Source: Fibrobacteria bacterium
Lineage (GTDB): Bacteria > Fibrobacterota > Fibrobacteria > UBA11236
Direction: 5' to 3'
Length of the DNA stretch: 64,000 nt
Assembly (NCBI GenBank): GCA_025360005.1
Contig: JANYDA010000009.1
Span: forward strand, 62,001 to 126,000
Part shown: piece by piece, positions 1-8,375 of the stretch
Position numbering within the stretch: position 1 is the stretch's first letter
Layout: each line of letters starts with the position of its first letter
Translations under genes and position numbers: made by a program
The notes under the pieces: model-generated
What the model saw: the letters and a program-made list of their open reading frames with translations, nothing else
Databases searched by the model: none
What the model was told of the DNA's origin: nothing

Positions 1-1
1 C

Positions 2-607
2 TTCGTCCATCCCTTGCTCGCCACGGATCTGGAGTTGGGATATGCGCAAACCTATCCCGATAATGGGCCCACCCTGTTCTGGTACGCCCGCCAAACCGTG
101 CCCGTCTGGGATGAGTTAACCTACACGTTACGGTATCAGGGCCAATGGCTGGATCTGGATTTCACCCGTTTTACCGCCGAATTGCCCGATGGGGGAACCG
201 AAGGGTACTACCGGGGATTCCGTCATGGCCTGGAACAGCAGATTACCGCCAGCCTGGACGCGCCCATTTATAAGGGATACCTCCTGGAGCTTCCCGTTTT
301 TGGGCCGGTGAACTACGTGGGAGGCGGCCTGTACGGCGATTATTCCCGGGCTTCCTATGCCGCTTCCCCCTATCGGGAAGGGTCCGGGGATCACGGCTAC
401 CAGGCAGAGGCGGGTGCCAAGCTCAGCCTGCTCTGTTTCCCATTGCGCCGGGCGCCGCTGGTGGTTTCACCCGCGGTACAATGGGATTTCCGGAGGGGGC
501 AGGTGGAATACCGCCTGCGCGCCGAGTTCAGCGGGCTTTCGGATACCTACAATCTCTTCCCGGGACGGAAGCCGTCCTTGGGAAGCCGACGGGATCGGCT
601 GCCGTGA
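2..607 (+). CDS. C-terminal part of an unrecognised beta-rich (possibly outer-membrane) protein, 5' partial
   Basis: The reading frame is already open at the left edge (FVHPLLATDLELGYAQTYPD), so the true start lies outside the window; the in-frame TTG at 14 is not a convincing start. About 200 residues are visible. They are rich in alternating aromatic and hydrophobic residues with many Tyr, Gly and Asp turns (LFWYARQTV, LTYTLRYQGQWLDLDF, VNYVGGGLYGDYS), as in outer-membrane beta-barrels, but no family is recognised. The stop TGA overlaps the GTG start of the following lipoprotein gene in a GTGA arrangement, so the two are probably translationally coupled and may act together at the cell envelope. 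This role is inference from context. Confidence 0.55.
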   Translation, partial: FVHPLLATDLELGYAQTYPDNGPTLFWYARQTVPVWDELTYTLRYQGQWLDLDFTRFTAELPDGGTEGYYRGFRHGLEQQITASLDAPIYKGYLLELPVFGPVNYVGGGLYGDYSRASYAASPYREGSGDHGYQAEAGAKLSLLCFPLRRAPLVVSPAVQWDFRRGQVEYRLRAEFSGLSDTYNLFPGRKPSLGSRRDRLP

Positions 608-1257
608 GAGCTTGTGCAAGGAATTACCCGCTCTCGGTACAGGCTTTACTCGCGGTATTTTTTCTTGTCTCGTGTTTGGGGGGAAAGGGAGAAAGGAAAT
701 CCGCTGGCAAACCGGCGGTCGCCGAAAGAGCCGGTGCGACCGAAACGGCGGCGTCGGTATCGGGAAAGCAGGCGGTGAAACCCAACGCGACTCTCGCCCT
801 GCCATGCGGATCCGACAGCGTGGCGCGGTTTTACGATGACACGGCGGAGGGCGGCGGATACGTTAAGCATGCGCTGGTCGACACCGTTAAGTACTCCCAT
901 GGATATTTCGTCGCGCGCAGTTATTACGAAGGCGACGATTGGCTTTTCGTTTCCAAGCGGTATTGCAGCACGCTCGACCTGTTCGGGCCCGTGGTTTTCA
1001 ATCCGGCCAAGACCCGGTTCGCTTCCGTGGGGAACGATAACGAAGCGGGCTTCAGCGCCAATGGAACGCAAATCCTGTCCGAATCGGACGGGTCCGTGTC
1101 CTTGGATCTGCAGGATAAAATGAGCGAATACGGCGCGACGGCGTGGAGATGGAAGGATGATTCCACCTTCACCATGGATATCAAAAAGCCGTCCGGGTCG
1201 GAAAAGAAAAGGACGTATGCGCTGCGGGAAGGCACTTGGCAAATCCGGAATGAATGA
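604..1257 (+). CDS. hypothetical lipoprotein
   Basis: A GTG start at 604 is chosen because it overlaps the upstream stop (GTGA) and gives a clean lipoprotein signal. A basic n-region is followed by LLAVFFLVSC, with lipobox LVSC at about residue 22, then a charged low-complexity linker. The remaining ~170 residues contain a conserved-looking beta domain (VARSYYEGDDWLFVSKRYCSTLDLFGPVVFNPAKTR) ending in a beta segment (KRTYALREGTWQIRNE). No family is recognised. It is probably anchored to a membrane facing the periplasm. The gene ends 31 bp from the convergent DUF349 gene. A longer frame starts at 481 but lies inside the preceding gene and lacks signal-peptide logic. Confidence 0.65.
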   Translation: MRACARNYPLSVQALLAVFFLVSCLGGKGERKSAGKPAVAERAGATETAASVSGKQAVKPNATLALPCGSDSVARFYDDTAEGGGYVKHALVDTVKYSHGYFVARSYYEGDDWLFVSKRYCSTLDLFGPVVFNPAKTRFASVGNDNEAGFSANGTQILSESDGSVSLDLQDKMSEYGATAWRWKDDSTFTMDIKKPSGSEKKRTYALREGTWQIRNE

Positions 1258-1288
1258 CGCGCCTTACAATGCTTACCCGTTGCCGGCG

Positions 1289-4200
1289 TCAGGGATTGAC
1301 GGCGGTTTCCGGCGCCTGTTCCGGTTCCGTCGTGTCCTCGCCCTCCGGTCCGCCTTCCCCGGCGGATCGGCCCATGGCGGCATTGCAGGCGTCCGTGAAG
1401 CGGCGCCAGACATAATCGCTTTGGGCGCGGGGCACGGCCCCGATGCGGCGCCATTCGCGCTGGAGGTTGGCCGTATGCCGGGACGATTCCGGACCGGGAT
1501 TGCGGGCCAGGGACTCCGCGTCCGCGATGAGGTCCAGCTTTTTCTCCAGGTTGGCCTGCGGGTCCTCCGGACGTAACCCCAACGCTACCCTGCGTTCCTC
1601 GAAGAAGGCGTCGCAGGCCGCATGGAAACGCTCCCAGAGGGAGTCGCTGACTTCGCGGGGCACCGGCCCTATTTTCTTCCATTCCTTCTGGATGGTCTTG
1701 ACCTTTTCCGTGGTCTCGTTCCAGTCCATGGGCCCGTCCTTCACCTTGAAGCGGGCGATGTCCATGGGCAGGCTTTCCCTTTCCCAATCCCGTCGCGCCT
1801 TGGTTTCTTCTTCGGTGAGCGGGCGGGAGAGCATGCATTCCACCAGGAAACACAGGTCGATCTTGCGCTTGAGGTTGCCGCCGCGCTCCTGATCGCGTTT
1901 GGCGGAATTCTCCTTGAGCCTGTCGAAGAAAGCGTCGCAAGCGGAACGGAAACGCTTCCACAACTCGCGATCGGACTCCCGGGGCGCGGGGCCGGTGGCC
2001 TTCCAGCGTTCCTGCAGGGTCTTGATCTTGTCGATGGTGGCCTTCCATTCCGTCGATCCGATCAGGGATTCGGCCTCGATACAGATGTCTTCCTTGGCCT
2101 TGGCGTTCTCATCGCGCGCCAGGCGTTCTTCGCCCATGCGGGCCTTGCGTCCTTCGAAGTAAAGGTCGATGGGTTTGCGGAAGCGTTCCCACAGGGCATC
2201 GTCCACATCGCGGGTGCCTCCCGGGCCCGTCTCCTTCCATGCGGCCTGCGCTTCCTTGATGCGCTCGAAACGCTCATGGTCGCCCGCCAGCGCCTCCAGG
2301 CTCTCCACGGCTTCGATGAGCGCTTGCTTCGTGGCCAGGTTCCGGGGCTTCTCCTGCTCCAGCTTTTCGATATGGGAACGCCTGGCCTGGTAGAACTTCT
2401 CGCAGGCGCCGTGGAAGCGATCCCAGATGGCGTCCGCCTGATCGCGGGGTACGGGCCCGATGGTCTTCCACTTCTCCTGGGCTTCCTTGATCCGGGCTCC
2501 CGAGGTTTTCCATTCGGTGGAGTCCGCCAGCGATTCCGCCAACGTCACCAGCTCCAGCTTGCGTCCCAGGTTGTCCAGGTTCTGCCTGTCCTTGCGTTCG
2601 AAGAAGGCGTTGAAAGCGGCGCGGAAGCGGGTCCACACCGCGTCGGACTGGGCCTTGGGCACCGCGCCCAGGGTCTTCCAGGCGCTTTGCGCTTCTTTGA
2701 CGGTTTCCATGGCTTCGCGCCAGTCGATCTCTTCCAAGGCGGTGAGCGCTTCGATGCGGGCGCACAATTCTTCTTTGGCCTTGAGGTTGCCTTCCCGCTC
2801 TTCGTCCAGTTCGGCGAAATATTCGCGGCAGCGTTCATATAATTTGTCGGACACCTGATGGTAGCGATCCCACAAGGCTTCCGAGCTGTCCCAGGGGACA
2901 GGGCCCAGGGATTTCCATTCCCCCTGCAATTCCTTGAAACGGCCGACCATGCCTTTGCGGTCTTCGCCTTCGGCGGGTTCCTGGGCGGCCAGCGCTTCCA
3001 GGCGATCGCAAATGGAGGTCTTGGCGCGCAGGTTGGACCAGCGCAGCCAATCGGAGGCTTCGCGGAAGCGATCGAGGAAGGCCTGGTAACCGCCCGAAAC
3101 GTGATCGGCCTCCGGACCCACCGGGACCGGGTGCAGAGAGCGCCATTCCGCGTTGAGATCCCTGCAACGTTTCTCCGCTGCGGCCATGTCCGGGCTTTCC
3201 AGCAGCGCTTCCATCAGCGGGAGCAGCTCCTTCATGCGCTGGAGGTTGGCGGCGCGCATCTGATCGAGCGAGGCTTGCGTGGAGGCGACGGCGGTTTCAA
3301 AGCGCGCGCGGTACTCTTCCCTGCCGTCGAAATTTCCGGCCGCGCCCAATGCCTTGTTCCAATCGCGACGCAGATCACGGAAACGATCCGCGGCCTGGCC
3401 GGCGGGGATTTGCGCCAGCGCTTCCGCCTGCGCGCACAGGGCGGCCAGGCGTCCGCCATGTTCCTTCTCTTCCGAGCTCCGGCGCGCCAGGTTTTCCCTG
3501 TCGCGCGCGCGGCGTTCGATCTTGTCCAAGGCTGCGCGGAAGCGCCTTTGCAGTTCGCCTTCAATGCCTTCCGGAGCCGGGCCTACGTTGTGGAAACGAT
3601 CGCGGATGGCCCGCAAACGCGCTGCCAGGGGATTGACCGCTTCCGCGGCCTTCTCGACCGCGGCTTCCGGTGCCGGGGAATCCACCGCGGTGGATTCCGC
3701 CGGGGCGATTTCCGTCAGGGCGGCTTCCGCCCCGGTAACCGCTTCGTTACCTGGGGTTTCCGCGCCCGCTGGGCCGGAGGAGGGCCCGTCCGCGATCCGA
3801 GAGAGCGGGTCCGGTTGGGCCGGGAGCGTTCCGGCCTGGGCCGGCGCGTTGGGTTCCGGAAACGGCGCCAGGTCGGCGCCGGAATTCCATAGCTCTTCGA
3901 TCTCGGCGCAGAGGGCTTCTTTGAGGCGGAGATTCCCGGCGGCCAGTTTCTCCTTTTCCTCGCGCTCATCGCGTTCATGGCGCCAGCGGGCGTAACGGGC
4001 GCGATACTGGGAAACCCCTTCGCGGAAAAGCGTGAGCCGGGCGGCTTCCGGCGCGGCTCCGGCGGACAGCAATTCCGCGAGGGCGGCTTCGGCTTCGTCC
4101 AAATGGGCCTTGCCCCTTTCCCAATCGTACTTGGGAGGGGTTTCCCGCGCGGCCAGGGCCAGTTTTTCCACGGCGGAAAGGATCAATCCCAGTTTGGCGC

Positions 4201-4807
4201 GGTTCACCGTGGCCGCATCCGGTCCCTTCACGGCGGTCAACGTTTTCAGGCGTTCCTTGGCCGCGATGCGGACGGCTTTGCTCTTGGCTCCTTTGGCCAG
4301 GCTTTCCAATTGGCCTTCGCGGGAAACCTTGTCGAGCGCCTTCAGGGCCAGGCCGTTATCCGTTTCAGCCAGGGCGATGGCGTAGAAGGCGCCGGCATGC
4401 ATCAGCTTGGCGAAGGCCAGCTTGCGGATTTCCAAGGCCGCCGCGGTCTTGGCGATGTCTTCCAGGGCGCGTTGATCGTCGCTTACGGCTTCCAAGGCCG
4501 CGCGGCCATGGTCCAGGGACGGCGGATCGGAGTCCGCTGTCTTGGCGGCCGCCACCCGGCTATCCACCCAGGCTTTCTGCGCCAGATCCTTGATGGCCCT
4601 GTCGGTGGTGCGATCGCGCAACTTCTTCAGGAGTTCCGGATCCTTGACCTTGCGGGCGGCGATCAAACGGTTGCCCGCGTCCTGATCCTCAAGAGCCAGG
4701 CTCAGGAGCAAAGGCTGTTGGTCCTCCTCCAGGGAACGGATGGCCGCGGCGCGCACGGCGGGCTCGCTGTGTTTCCACTGCGGTTTGAAGAAATCCATGA
4801 ATGCCAT
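1289..4807 (-). CDS. large DUF349 repeat protein with N-terminal HEAT-like segment
   Basis: The protein has 1172 aa from ATG 4807, preceded by GGGAG at 5 nt; the frame continues to 4852 but without an RBS. The N-terminus (MAFMDFFKPQWKHSEPAVRAAAIRSLEED) and the next ~150 residues look like HEAT or armadillo-type helical pairs. From about residue 400 to the end there are about ten DUF349 units, each with the signature W-K-x-x-G-P-V-P-R followed by LW-x-RF-x-x-A-x-D-x-FF. Seven are clear and the first three are degenerate. A Pro/Ala/Glu linker (about 320-400) separates the halves. DUF349 proteins are helical, mostly cytoplasmic, and of unproven function. The start ATGGCATTCATG also offers 4798, but the RBS spacing favours 4807. 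It stands alone and converges on the upstream lipoprotein gene. Confidence 0.85.
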   Translation of the reverse strand: MAFMDFFKPQWKHSEPAVRAAAIRSLEEDQQPLLLSLALEDQDAGNRLIAARKVKDPELLKKLRDRTTDRAIKDLAQKAWVDSRVAAAKTADSDPPSLDHGRAALEAVSDDQRALEDIAKTAAALEIRKLAFAKLMHAGAFYAIALAETDNGLALKALDKVSREGQLESLAKGAKSKAVRIAAKERLKTLTAVKGPDAATVNRAKLGLILSAVEKLALAARETPPKYDWERGKAHLDEAEAALAELLSAGAAPEAARLTLFREGVSQYRARYARWRHERDEREEKEKLAAGNLRLKEALCAEIEELWNSGADLAPFPEPNAPAQAGTLPAQPDPLSRIADGPSSGPAGAETPGNEAVTGAEAALTEIAPAESTAVDSPAPEAAVEKAAEAVNPLAARLRAIRDRFHNVGPAPEGIEGELQRRFRAALDKIERRARDRENLARRSSEEKEHGGRLAALCAQAEALAQIPAGQAADRFRDLRRDWNKALGAAGNFDGREEYRARFETAVASTQASLDQMRAANLQRMKELLPLMEALLESPDMAAAEKRCRDLNAEWRSLHPVPVGPEADHVSGGYQAFLDRFREASDWLRWSNLRAKTSICDRLEALAAQEPAEGEDRKGMVGRFKELQGEWKSLGPVPWDSSEALWDRYHQVSDKLYERCREYFAELDEEREGNLKAKEELCARIEALTALEEIDWREAMETVKEAQSAWKTLGAVPKAQSDAVWTRFRAAFNAFFERKDRQNLDNLGRKLELVTLAESLADSTEWKTSGARIKEAQEKWKTIGPVPRDQADAIWDRFHGACEKFYQARRSHIEKLEQEKPRNLATKQALIEAVESLEALAGDHERFERIKEAQAAWKETGPGGTRDVDDALWERFRKPIDLYFEGRKARMGEERLARDENAKAKEDICIEAESLIGSTEWKATIDKIKTLQERWKATGPAPRESDRELWKRFRSACDAFFDRLKENSAKRDQERGGNLKRKIDLCFLVECMLSRPLTEEETKARRDWERESLPMDIARFKVKDGPMDWNETTEKVKTIQKEWKKIGPVPREVSDSLWERFHAACDAFFEERRVALGLRPEDPQANLEKKLDLIADAESLARNPGPESSRHTANLQREWRRIGAVPRAQSDYVWRRFTDACNAAMGRSAGEGGPEGEDTTEPEQAPETAVNP

Positions 4808-4965
4808 GAGAGCTCCCGAGGTGAAAAAGGGGACCCGTCGCGGCCGCGGCATATCAGCCGCCGGCGACGAAGCGATCCCGAGGGATCATATTGTAAAAAA
4901 TAGGCAACGCCGCGCAAAGGTGCGCGTTCGCGGAATCAGGCCGGATCGGCTCGCGGGGCGGTTTT

Positions 4966-5955
4966 TCAGGGGTGCCGGTTCAGGCAATCGTCATCGAGGC
5001 AATGACCCGCTTGCAAGGTGATATGATCCACCCGGCAATCCCGGTTCAGGGTGCGGGTGAGGGCCGCGGTTACTTCCTTCTCAGCCGCGGTCCCGGCCTC
5101 GATTTCCACGTGCGCGCTCAGATACAGGTCGCGCCCGTTCATGGACCATAGATGCAGATCATGCACGCTGAGCACTTGCGGATGGGCCAGCATGGAGGCG
5201 CGTATCGATTCGATATCCACTCCCTCCGGCGTGCCCTCCACCAGGATATGTCCGCTGCGCCGCATCACGCGGATGCCGGGAACCACGATGGCGATGGAGA
5301 TGGCCAGGCTGAGGATGGGATCGGCCTGGAGCCAGCCCAGCTCCAGGATCAATAAGGCGGCGATCACGGCGGCCAGGGAAGCGCCCACGTCCCCGACCAC
5401 GTGCCAGAAGGCGCCTTCCTCGTTCAAAGTCTTTTCATGACCGCCCCGATGCAGCCACCAGGCCACCGCCATATTGACCAGCAAGCCCGCGATCGCCACT
5501 CCCAACATGGGGGCCGCGTCCACGGGAACGGGATGGAGCAGGCGCAAAACGGATTGCCCGGCGATGATGGCGGACAGCAGGATCAGGGTGAGGCCGTTTC
5601 CGAAGGCGGCCAGGATTTCCAGGCGTTTGAATCCGAATGTCTTGGCTTCCGTGGCTTTGCGGGCCCCCAGGGAAACGGCGGCGGCGGAAAGCCCCAGCGA
5701 TACGGCGTCGGAGAGCATGTGGAAACCGTCGGACATCAAGGTGAGCGAATGGAACAGCCATCCGCCGACTATCTCCACCCCCATGAAGGCGGCGACGATC
5801 CAGAAGCTTACCAGCAGTTTACCGTAGGAGGCATGCTCGGCGTGGGAATGGCCATGATCGGGGTCCCCATGGACGTGGCTCTGGGGGTGAGTGTGGGGGT
5901 GGCTATGGGAATGGCCATGGTCCGGATCGGAATGATGCTTGTGATCGTTTCCCAT
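4966..5955 (-). CDS. cation diffusion facilitator (CzcD/ZitB-type) metal efflux transporter
   Basis: This 329-aa protein is a typical CDF exporter that would move Zn2+ (or Co2+/Cd2+) out of the cytoplasm in exchange for protons. The first ~40 residues are very His-rich (HGHSHSHPHTHPQSHVHG, then HGHSHAEH), a probable metal-sensing or delivery tail. Six membrane segments follow. The metal-site motif D76-x2-H79-x3-D83 is in TM2 and H185-x3-D189 in TM5, the expected tetrahedral site. The cytoplasmic C-terminal domain (IESIRASMLAHPQVLSVHDLHLWSMNG) is the ferredoxin-like dimerisation domain, and the tail (GHCLDDDCLNRHP) adds two Cys and two His. The ATG at 5955 precedes the His-rich tail. The gene is monocistronic by spacing. 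Metal specificity cannot be read from sequence. Confidence 0.95.
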   Translation of the reverse strand: MGNDHKHHSDPDHGHSHSHPHTHPQSHVHGDPDHGHSHAEHASYGKLLVSFWIVAAFMGVEIVGGWLFHSLTLMSDGFHMLSDAVSLGLSAAAVSLGARKATEAKTFGFKRLEILAAFGNGLTLILLSAIIAGQSVLRLLHPVPVDAAPMLGVAIAGLLVNMAVAWWLHRGGHEKTLNEEGAFWHVVGDVGASLAAVIAALLILELGWLQADPILSLAISIAIVVPGIRVMRRSGHILVEGTPEGVDIESIRASMLAHPQVLSVHDLHLWSMNGRDLYLSAHVEIEAGTAAEKEVTAALTRTLNRDCRVDHITLQAGHCLDDDCLNRHP

Positions 5956-6068
5956 GGCGTTCGGATACCTTCCCTTAATATACCCTATGGGAAAGGGAAA
6001 TGACTCCTATGGGGAGTACGGCGCGGCTTTCCGCGGTTGGCCGCATCATTGCGGACCGCGAATGGGCC

Positions 6069-6494
6069 TCAATGGACCGGGGTTCCCGCGGGCGCGGTAT
6101 CCGCCGGGGCTTTGCCCGCGCCGGGATTGGCCACGGAAGAGGTGTCGTAAGCGGCGGCGGAAGCGCTGACCAGGTATTGGGTCACCGCCCGCTGCTGATC
6201 CGCGGTGAGCTGGGCGTTGCCCGCCATGCGTTCCACCATTTCCGGCCAATCGCGCGGCGCCAGGAATTTGGGCGCCTTCAGGTTATGGCAGGAGGAGCAG
6301 CGGCTCAGATAGAGCTTGCGGCCCAATTTCAGGGTCGGCAGCGTAGTAACCTGGCCGTTACGTTGGGCGTATTCCACGCTCTTGGCGGTGGGATTGGGGA
6401 TGGCCGCGGCCCCTCCGCAGGCGGCCAGCAGCAATGCCGCCGCCGCCATTAGAGGCAAAAGAAGGGCCGGGAGAACGGCTGGGGAAAGCGCCAT
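6069..6494 (-). CDS. small lipoprotein c-type cytochrome
   Basis: The product is 141 aa from ATG 6494, chosen because it directly precedes the signal peptide (MALSPAVLPALLLPL) and lies 19 bp after the upstream gene's stop. The frame itself runs to 6572 inside that gene. The lipobox is LAAC with Cys26. A single haem-binding motif C66-S-S-C69-H70 follows, and Met residues in EMVERMAGNAQLT are candidate sixth ligands. This is a one-haem class I-like cytochrome anchored in the envelope, with a role in electron transfer. No oxidase or dehydrogenase is adjacent, so its partner is unknown. It probably forms a two-gene operon with the upstream outer-membrane barrel gene. There is no strong Shine-Dalgarno. 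Confidence 0.85.
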   Translation of the reverse strand: MALSPAVLPALLLPLMAAAALLLAACGGAAAIPNPTAKSVEYAQRNGQVTTLPTLKLGRKLYLSRCSSCHNLKAPKFLAPRDWPEMVERMAGNAQLTADQQRAVTQYLVSASAAAYDTSSVANPGAGKAPADTAPAGTPVH

Positions 6495-6513
6495 GCTGGA
6501 GATGGACGCCGGC

Positions 6514-7344
6514 CTAGATATGGAAGGAGAAGAGCAGCCGCGCATTGATTTTTTCGCCGTCATCAAGTTCAAGTATAGAACCCCCTGATTTTTTGGACAA
6601 GGCCGGCCATTGCGGCAGCACGGATAAAGTCATCCACCAGGACTGGGTAGCGTAGGAAAACACGGGTCCCAGATAGAGAGCGGAGAATTCATGGGAAAAG
6701 CCACCGCTTTCCGCTTGCTTTAAAATGGCGTTGTGGTTGCGGAGTTCCAGCCCGGCATGCATGCCATGGTCCAGTTCCCGGGAAACGCCCAAGGTGAGAT
6801 CGGGAGCGATTTCCTCCAAAACCATTCCGTCGGCATCGGCGGCGTATTCAAATTCGCCGAGCAGGTTCGCCGCCAGCAACCAGGGCCCCAGCCGCTTATC
6901 CAGGATCAACTTGGGTTCAAGTTCCATCCCGTCGGTATTGAAAGTAAGTTCGGCGTATAAAGCCAGGCCTACCGGATCCGCCACCGGATCCATCAGTTTC
7001 CATTTCCATTCGTTGGAAACGCCTTGCCAGGCGAACTCGCTGCGCAAGGTGTCGTCGCCGGGATTGAAGGTGGCATTCCCGAAATTCAGGTAGAACGCCG
7101 TCATCAAATGCTCGGCCACGCCCACCTCGAAGGACAAACGGTGATCCAGGGCCGAGTAATAATCTTGCCGCCCCGCGCGCAGCGTGTTGTATTCCTCCAG
7201 CTCTTTGGCGCCCGGTGCCAGTACGCCGGATTCGTAGACATAGCCGAAATGATGTTCATTGGCGGATGCGGTACCGGCCAGGATCAGGATTTGGGCGAGC
7301 AGCAGGCAAGCGCGGCCGGCGCGGGGGATAAGCTGGGGGGACAT
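6514..7344 (-). CDS. predicted outer-membrane beta-barrel protein (DUF6662-like)
   Basis: The protein has 276 aa with a clear signal peptide (CLLLAQILILAGTASA, cleavage before NEHHFGYVYESG). The mature part alternates hydrophobic and polar strands (FEVGVAEHLMTAFYLNFG, GLALYAELTFNTDGMELEPKLIL, MHAGLELRNHNA) and ends in an aromatic C-terminal strand (ARLLFSFHI), as in outer-membrane barrels. The opening FGYVYESGVLAPGAKELEEYNTLR resembles a DUF6662-type family from memory; I cannot confirm this. It precedes the cytochrome c lipoprotein gene by 19 bp on the same strand, so the pair may be co-expressed and may link envelope electron transfer with an outer-membrane pore. That link is inference. Confidence 0.75.
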   Translation of the reverse strand: MSPQLIPRAGRACLLLAQILILAGTASANEHHFGYVYESGVLAPGAKELEEYNTLRAGRQDYYSALDHRLSFEVGVAEHLMTAFYLNFGNATFNPGDDTLRSEFAWQGVSNEWKWKLMDPVADPVGLALYAELTFNTDGMELEPKLILDKRLGPWLLAANLLGEFEYAADADGMVLEEIAPDLTLGVSRELDHGMHAGLELRNHNAILKQAESGGFSHEFSALYLGPVFSYATQSWWMTLSVLPQWPALSKKSGGSILELDDGEKINARLLFSFHI

Positions 7345-7467
7345 GGGAGCCTTTCGGGAATGGTTTATGGCACCAATCTAAACCCGAGTCACTTAGAAAT
7401 CAAGACTCAATCTCAATATCAAGAATGAAAATGAAGCTCCGGGCCCAGGCGGCCGCGGTTTCCCGCT

Positions 7468-8295
7468 TCAGGCCAGATTTTCGGTGATCCAGGCCGCCAG
7501 CTTGATCATGGCCTTGGAAATGGCTTCCACGCGGCCTGGTATCGGTTCCAGGGTCTCCTCATCCAGGTAAAGGCGGCGGTTGATTTCGATCATTACGCCG
7601 GGGACCGAGTAAGGCGGGAGCGAATATTTGCGGAGGATATGCCCGCCGTCGAAGGGCCGGTTGAGGGCGGGCCCTTCCTTGAGGCCGGACTCGGAGATGG
7701 GTCCTTTCAAGAGCTGCGCCAGCTTATCGCGGATGCCGCGGGCCAAGGGCGCGGGGCAGGAGACCGGGCCGTCCACGGGCTCGCCCTCCGTATCTCCGAA
7801 GTTACCCAGGCAGAGCGCGGGACGGGCTTTGCCCTGATCGGGACCGATGGCGGGGCCGTGCGCGGACATGGAATGGCCGTCCAGGAAAAAGCGGATGCGG
7901 CCGTTCCCTTCCGTCCTGCCCTGCAGCAGGGCCTTCGCGAGCACGGCATGATAGGGATCGTAGTACAAGGAGAGGCGCAGCTCGCGTTCCTTGGGGGACA
8001 TGGCGTACCCGGTGGGATAGAACGGGCGCCGCTCGAAATCGGTGAGCTTGATGACGCCGTTCTCGCCTCCTTCTTCCCGATTGCGGTTGAGATCCGCGAC
8101 GAAGCGGGAGGCGGGCGCGTTGAGGGTGGTTTCCGCTTCCGGGATGGCGAAGAGCGCGTCCGTGAACGGATCCCCTTCCTTGAACAGCCGCCGCCGCAAG
8201 GCGCTCTCGCTCTCCCCGGTCTGCAGCATGCGCGCCAGGAGCCAGTAAGGGACGTGTCGGGAGGAGTGGGGCGTGGAGATCAGGAGAGGGAGCAT
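7468..8295 (-). CDS. N-formylglutamate amidohydrolase family protein
   Basis: This 275-aa protein belongs to the N-formylglutamate amidohydrolase (HutG/FGase) family, which hydrolyses N-formyl-L-glutamate to formate and glutamate in histidine degradation, although many members are uncharacterised. Visible signatures are the N-terminal LLISTPHSSRHVP (metal-site His), FVADLNRNRE, the central FFLDGHSMS (Asp-Gly-His) and the C-terminal VPGVMIEINRRLYLDEET. The length fits the family. No hut genes (hutH, hutU, hutI) are nearby, so a role in histidine catabolism is not supported by context. The gene stands alone on the minus strand between the barrel/cytochrome pair and dacB. Confidence 0.85.
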   Translation of the reverse strand: MLPLLISTPHSSRHVPYWLLARMLQTGESESALRRRLFKEGDPFTDALFAIPEAETTLNAPASRFVADLNRNREEGGENGVIKLTDFERRPFYPTGYAMSPKERELRLSLYYDPYHAVLAKALLQGRTEGNGRIRFFLDGHSMSAHGPAIGPDQGKARPALCLGNFGDTEGEPVDGPVSCPAPLARGIRDKLAQLLKGPISESGLKEGPALNRPFDGGHILRKYSLPPYSVPGVMIEINRRLYLDEETLEPIPGRVEAISKAMIKLAAWITENLA

Positions 8296-8375
8296 GGGTT
8301 ATAGGATAGCCATTCTGGAGAGAGAATGCCAAAGTCAAAAGTCACAGCGCAAATGGGGGAAAATGGGAATTCAGC

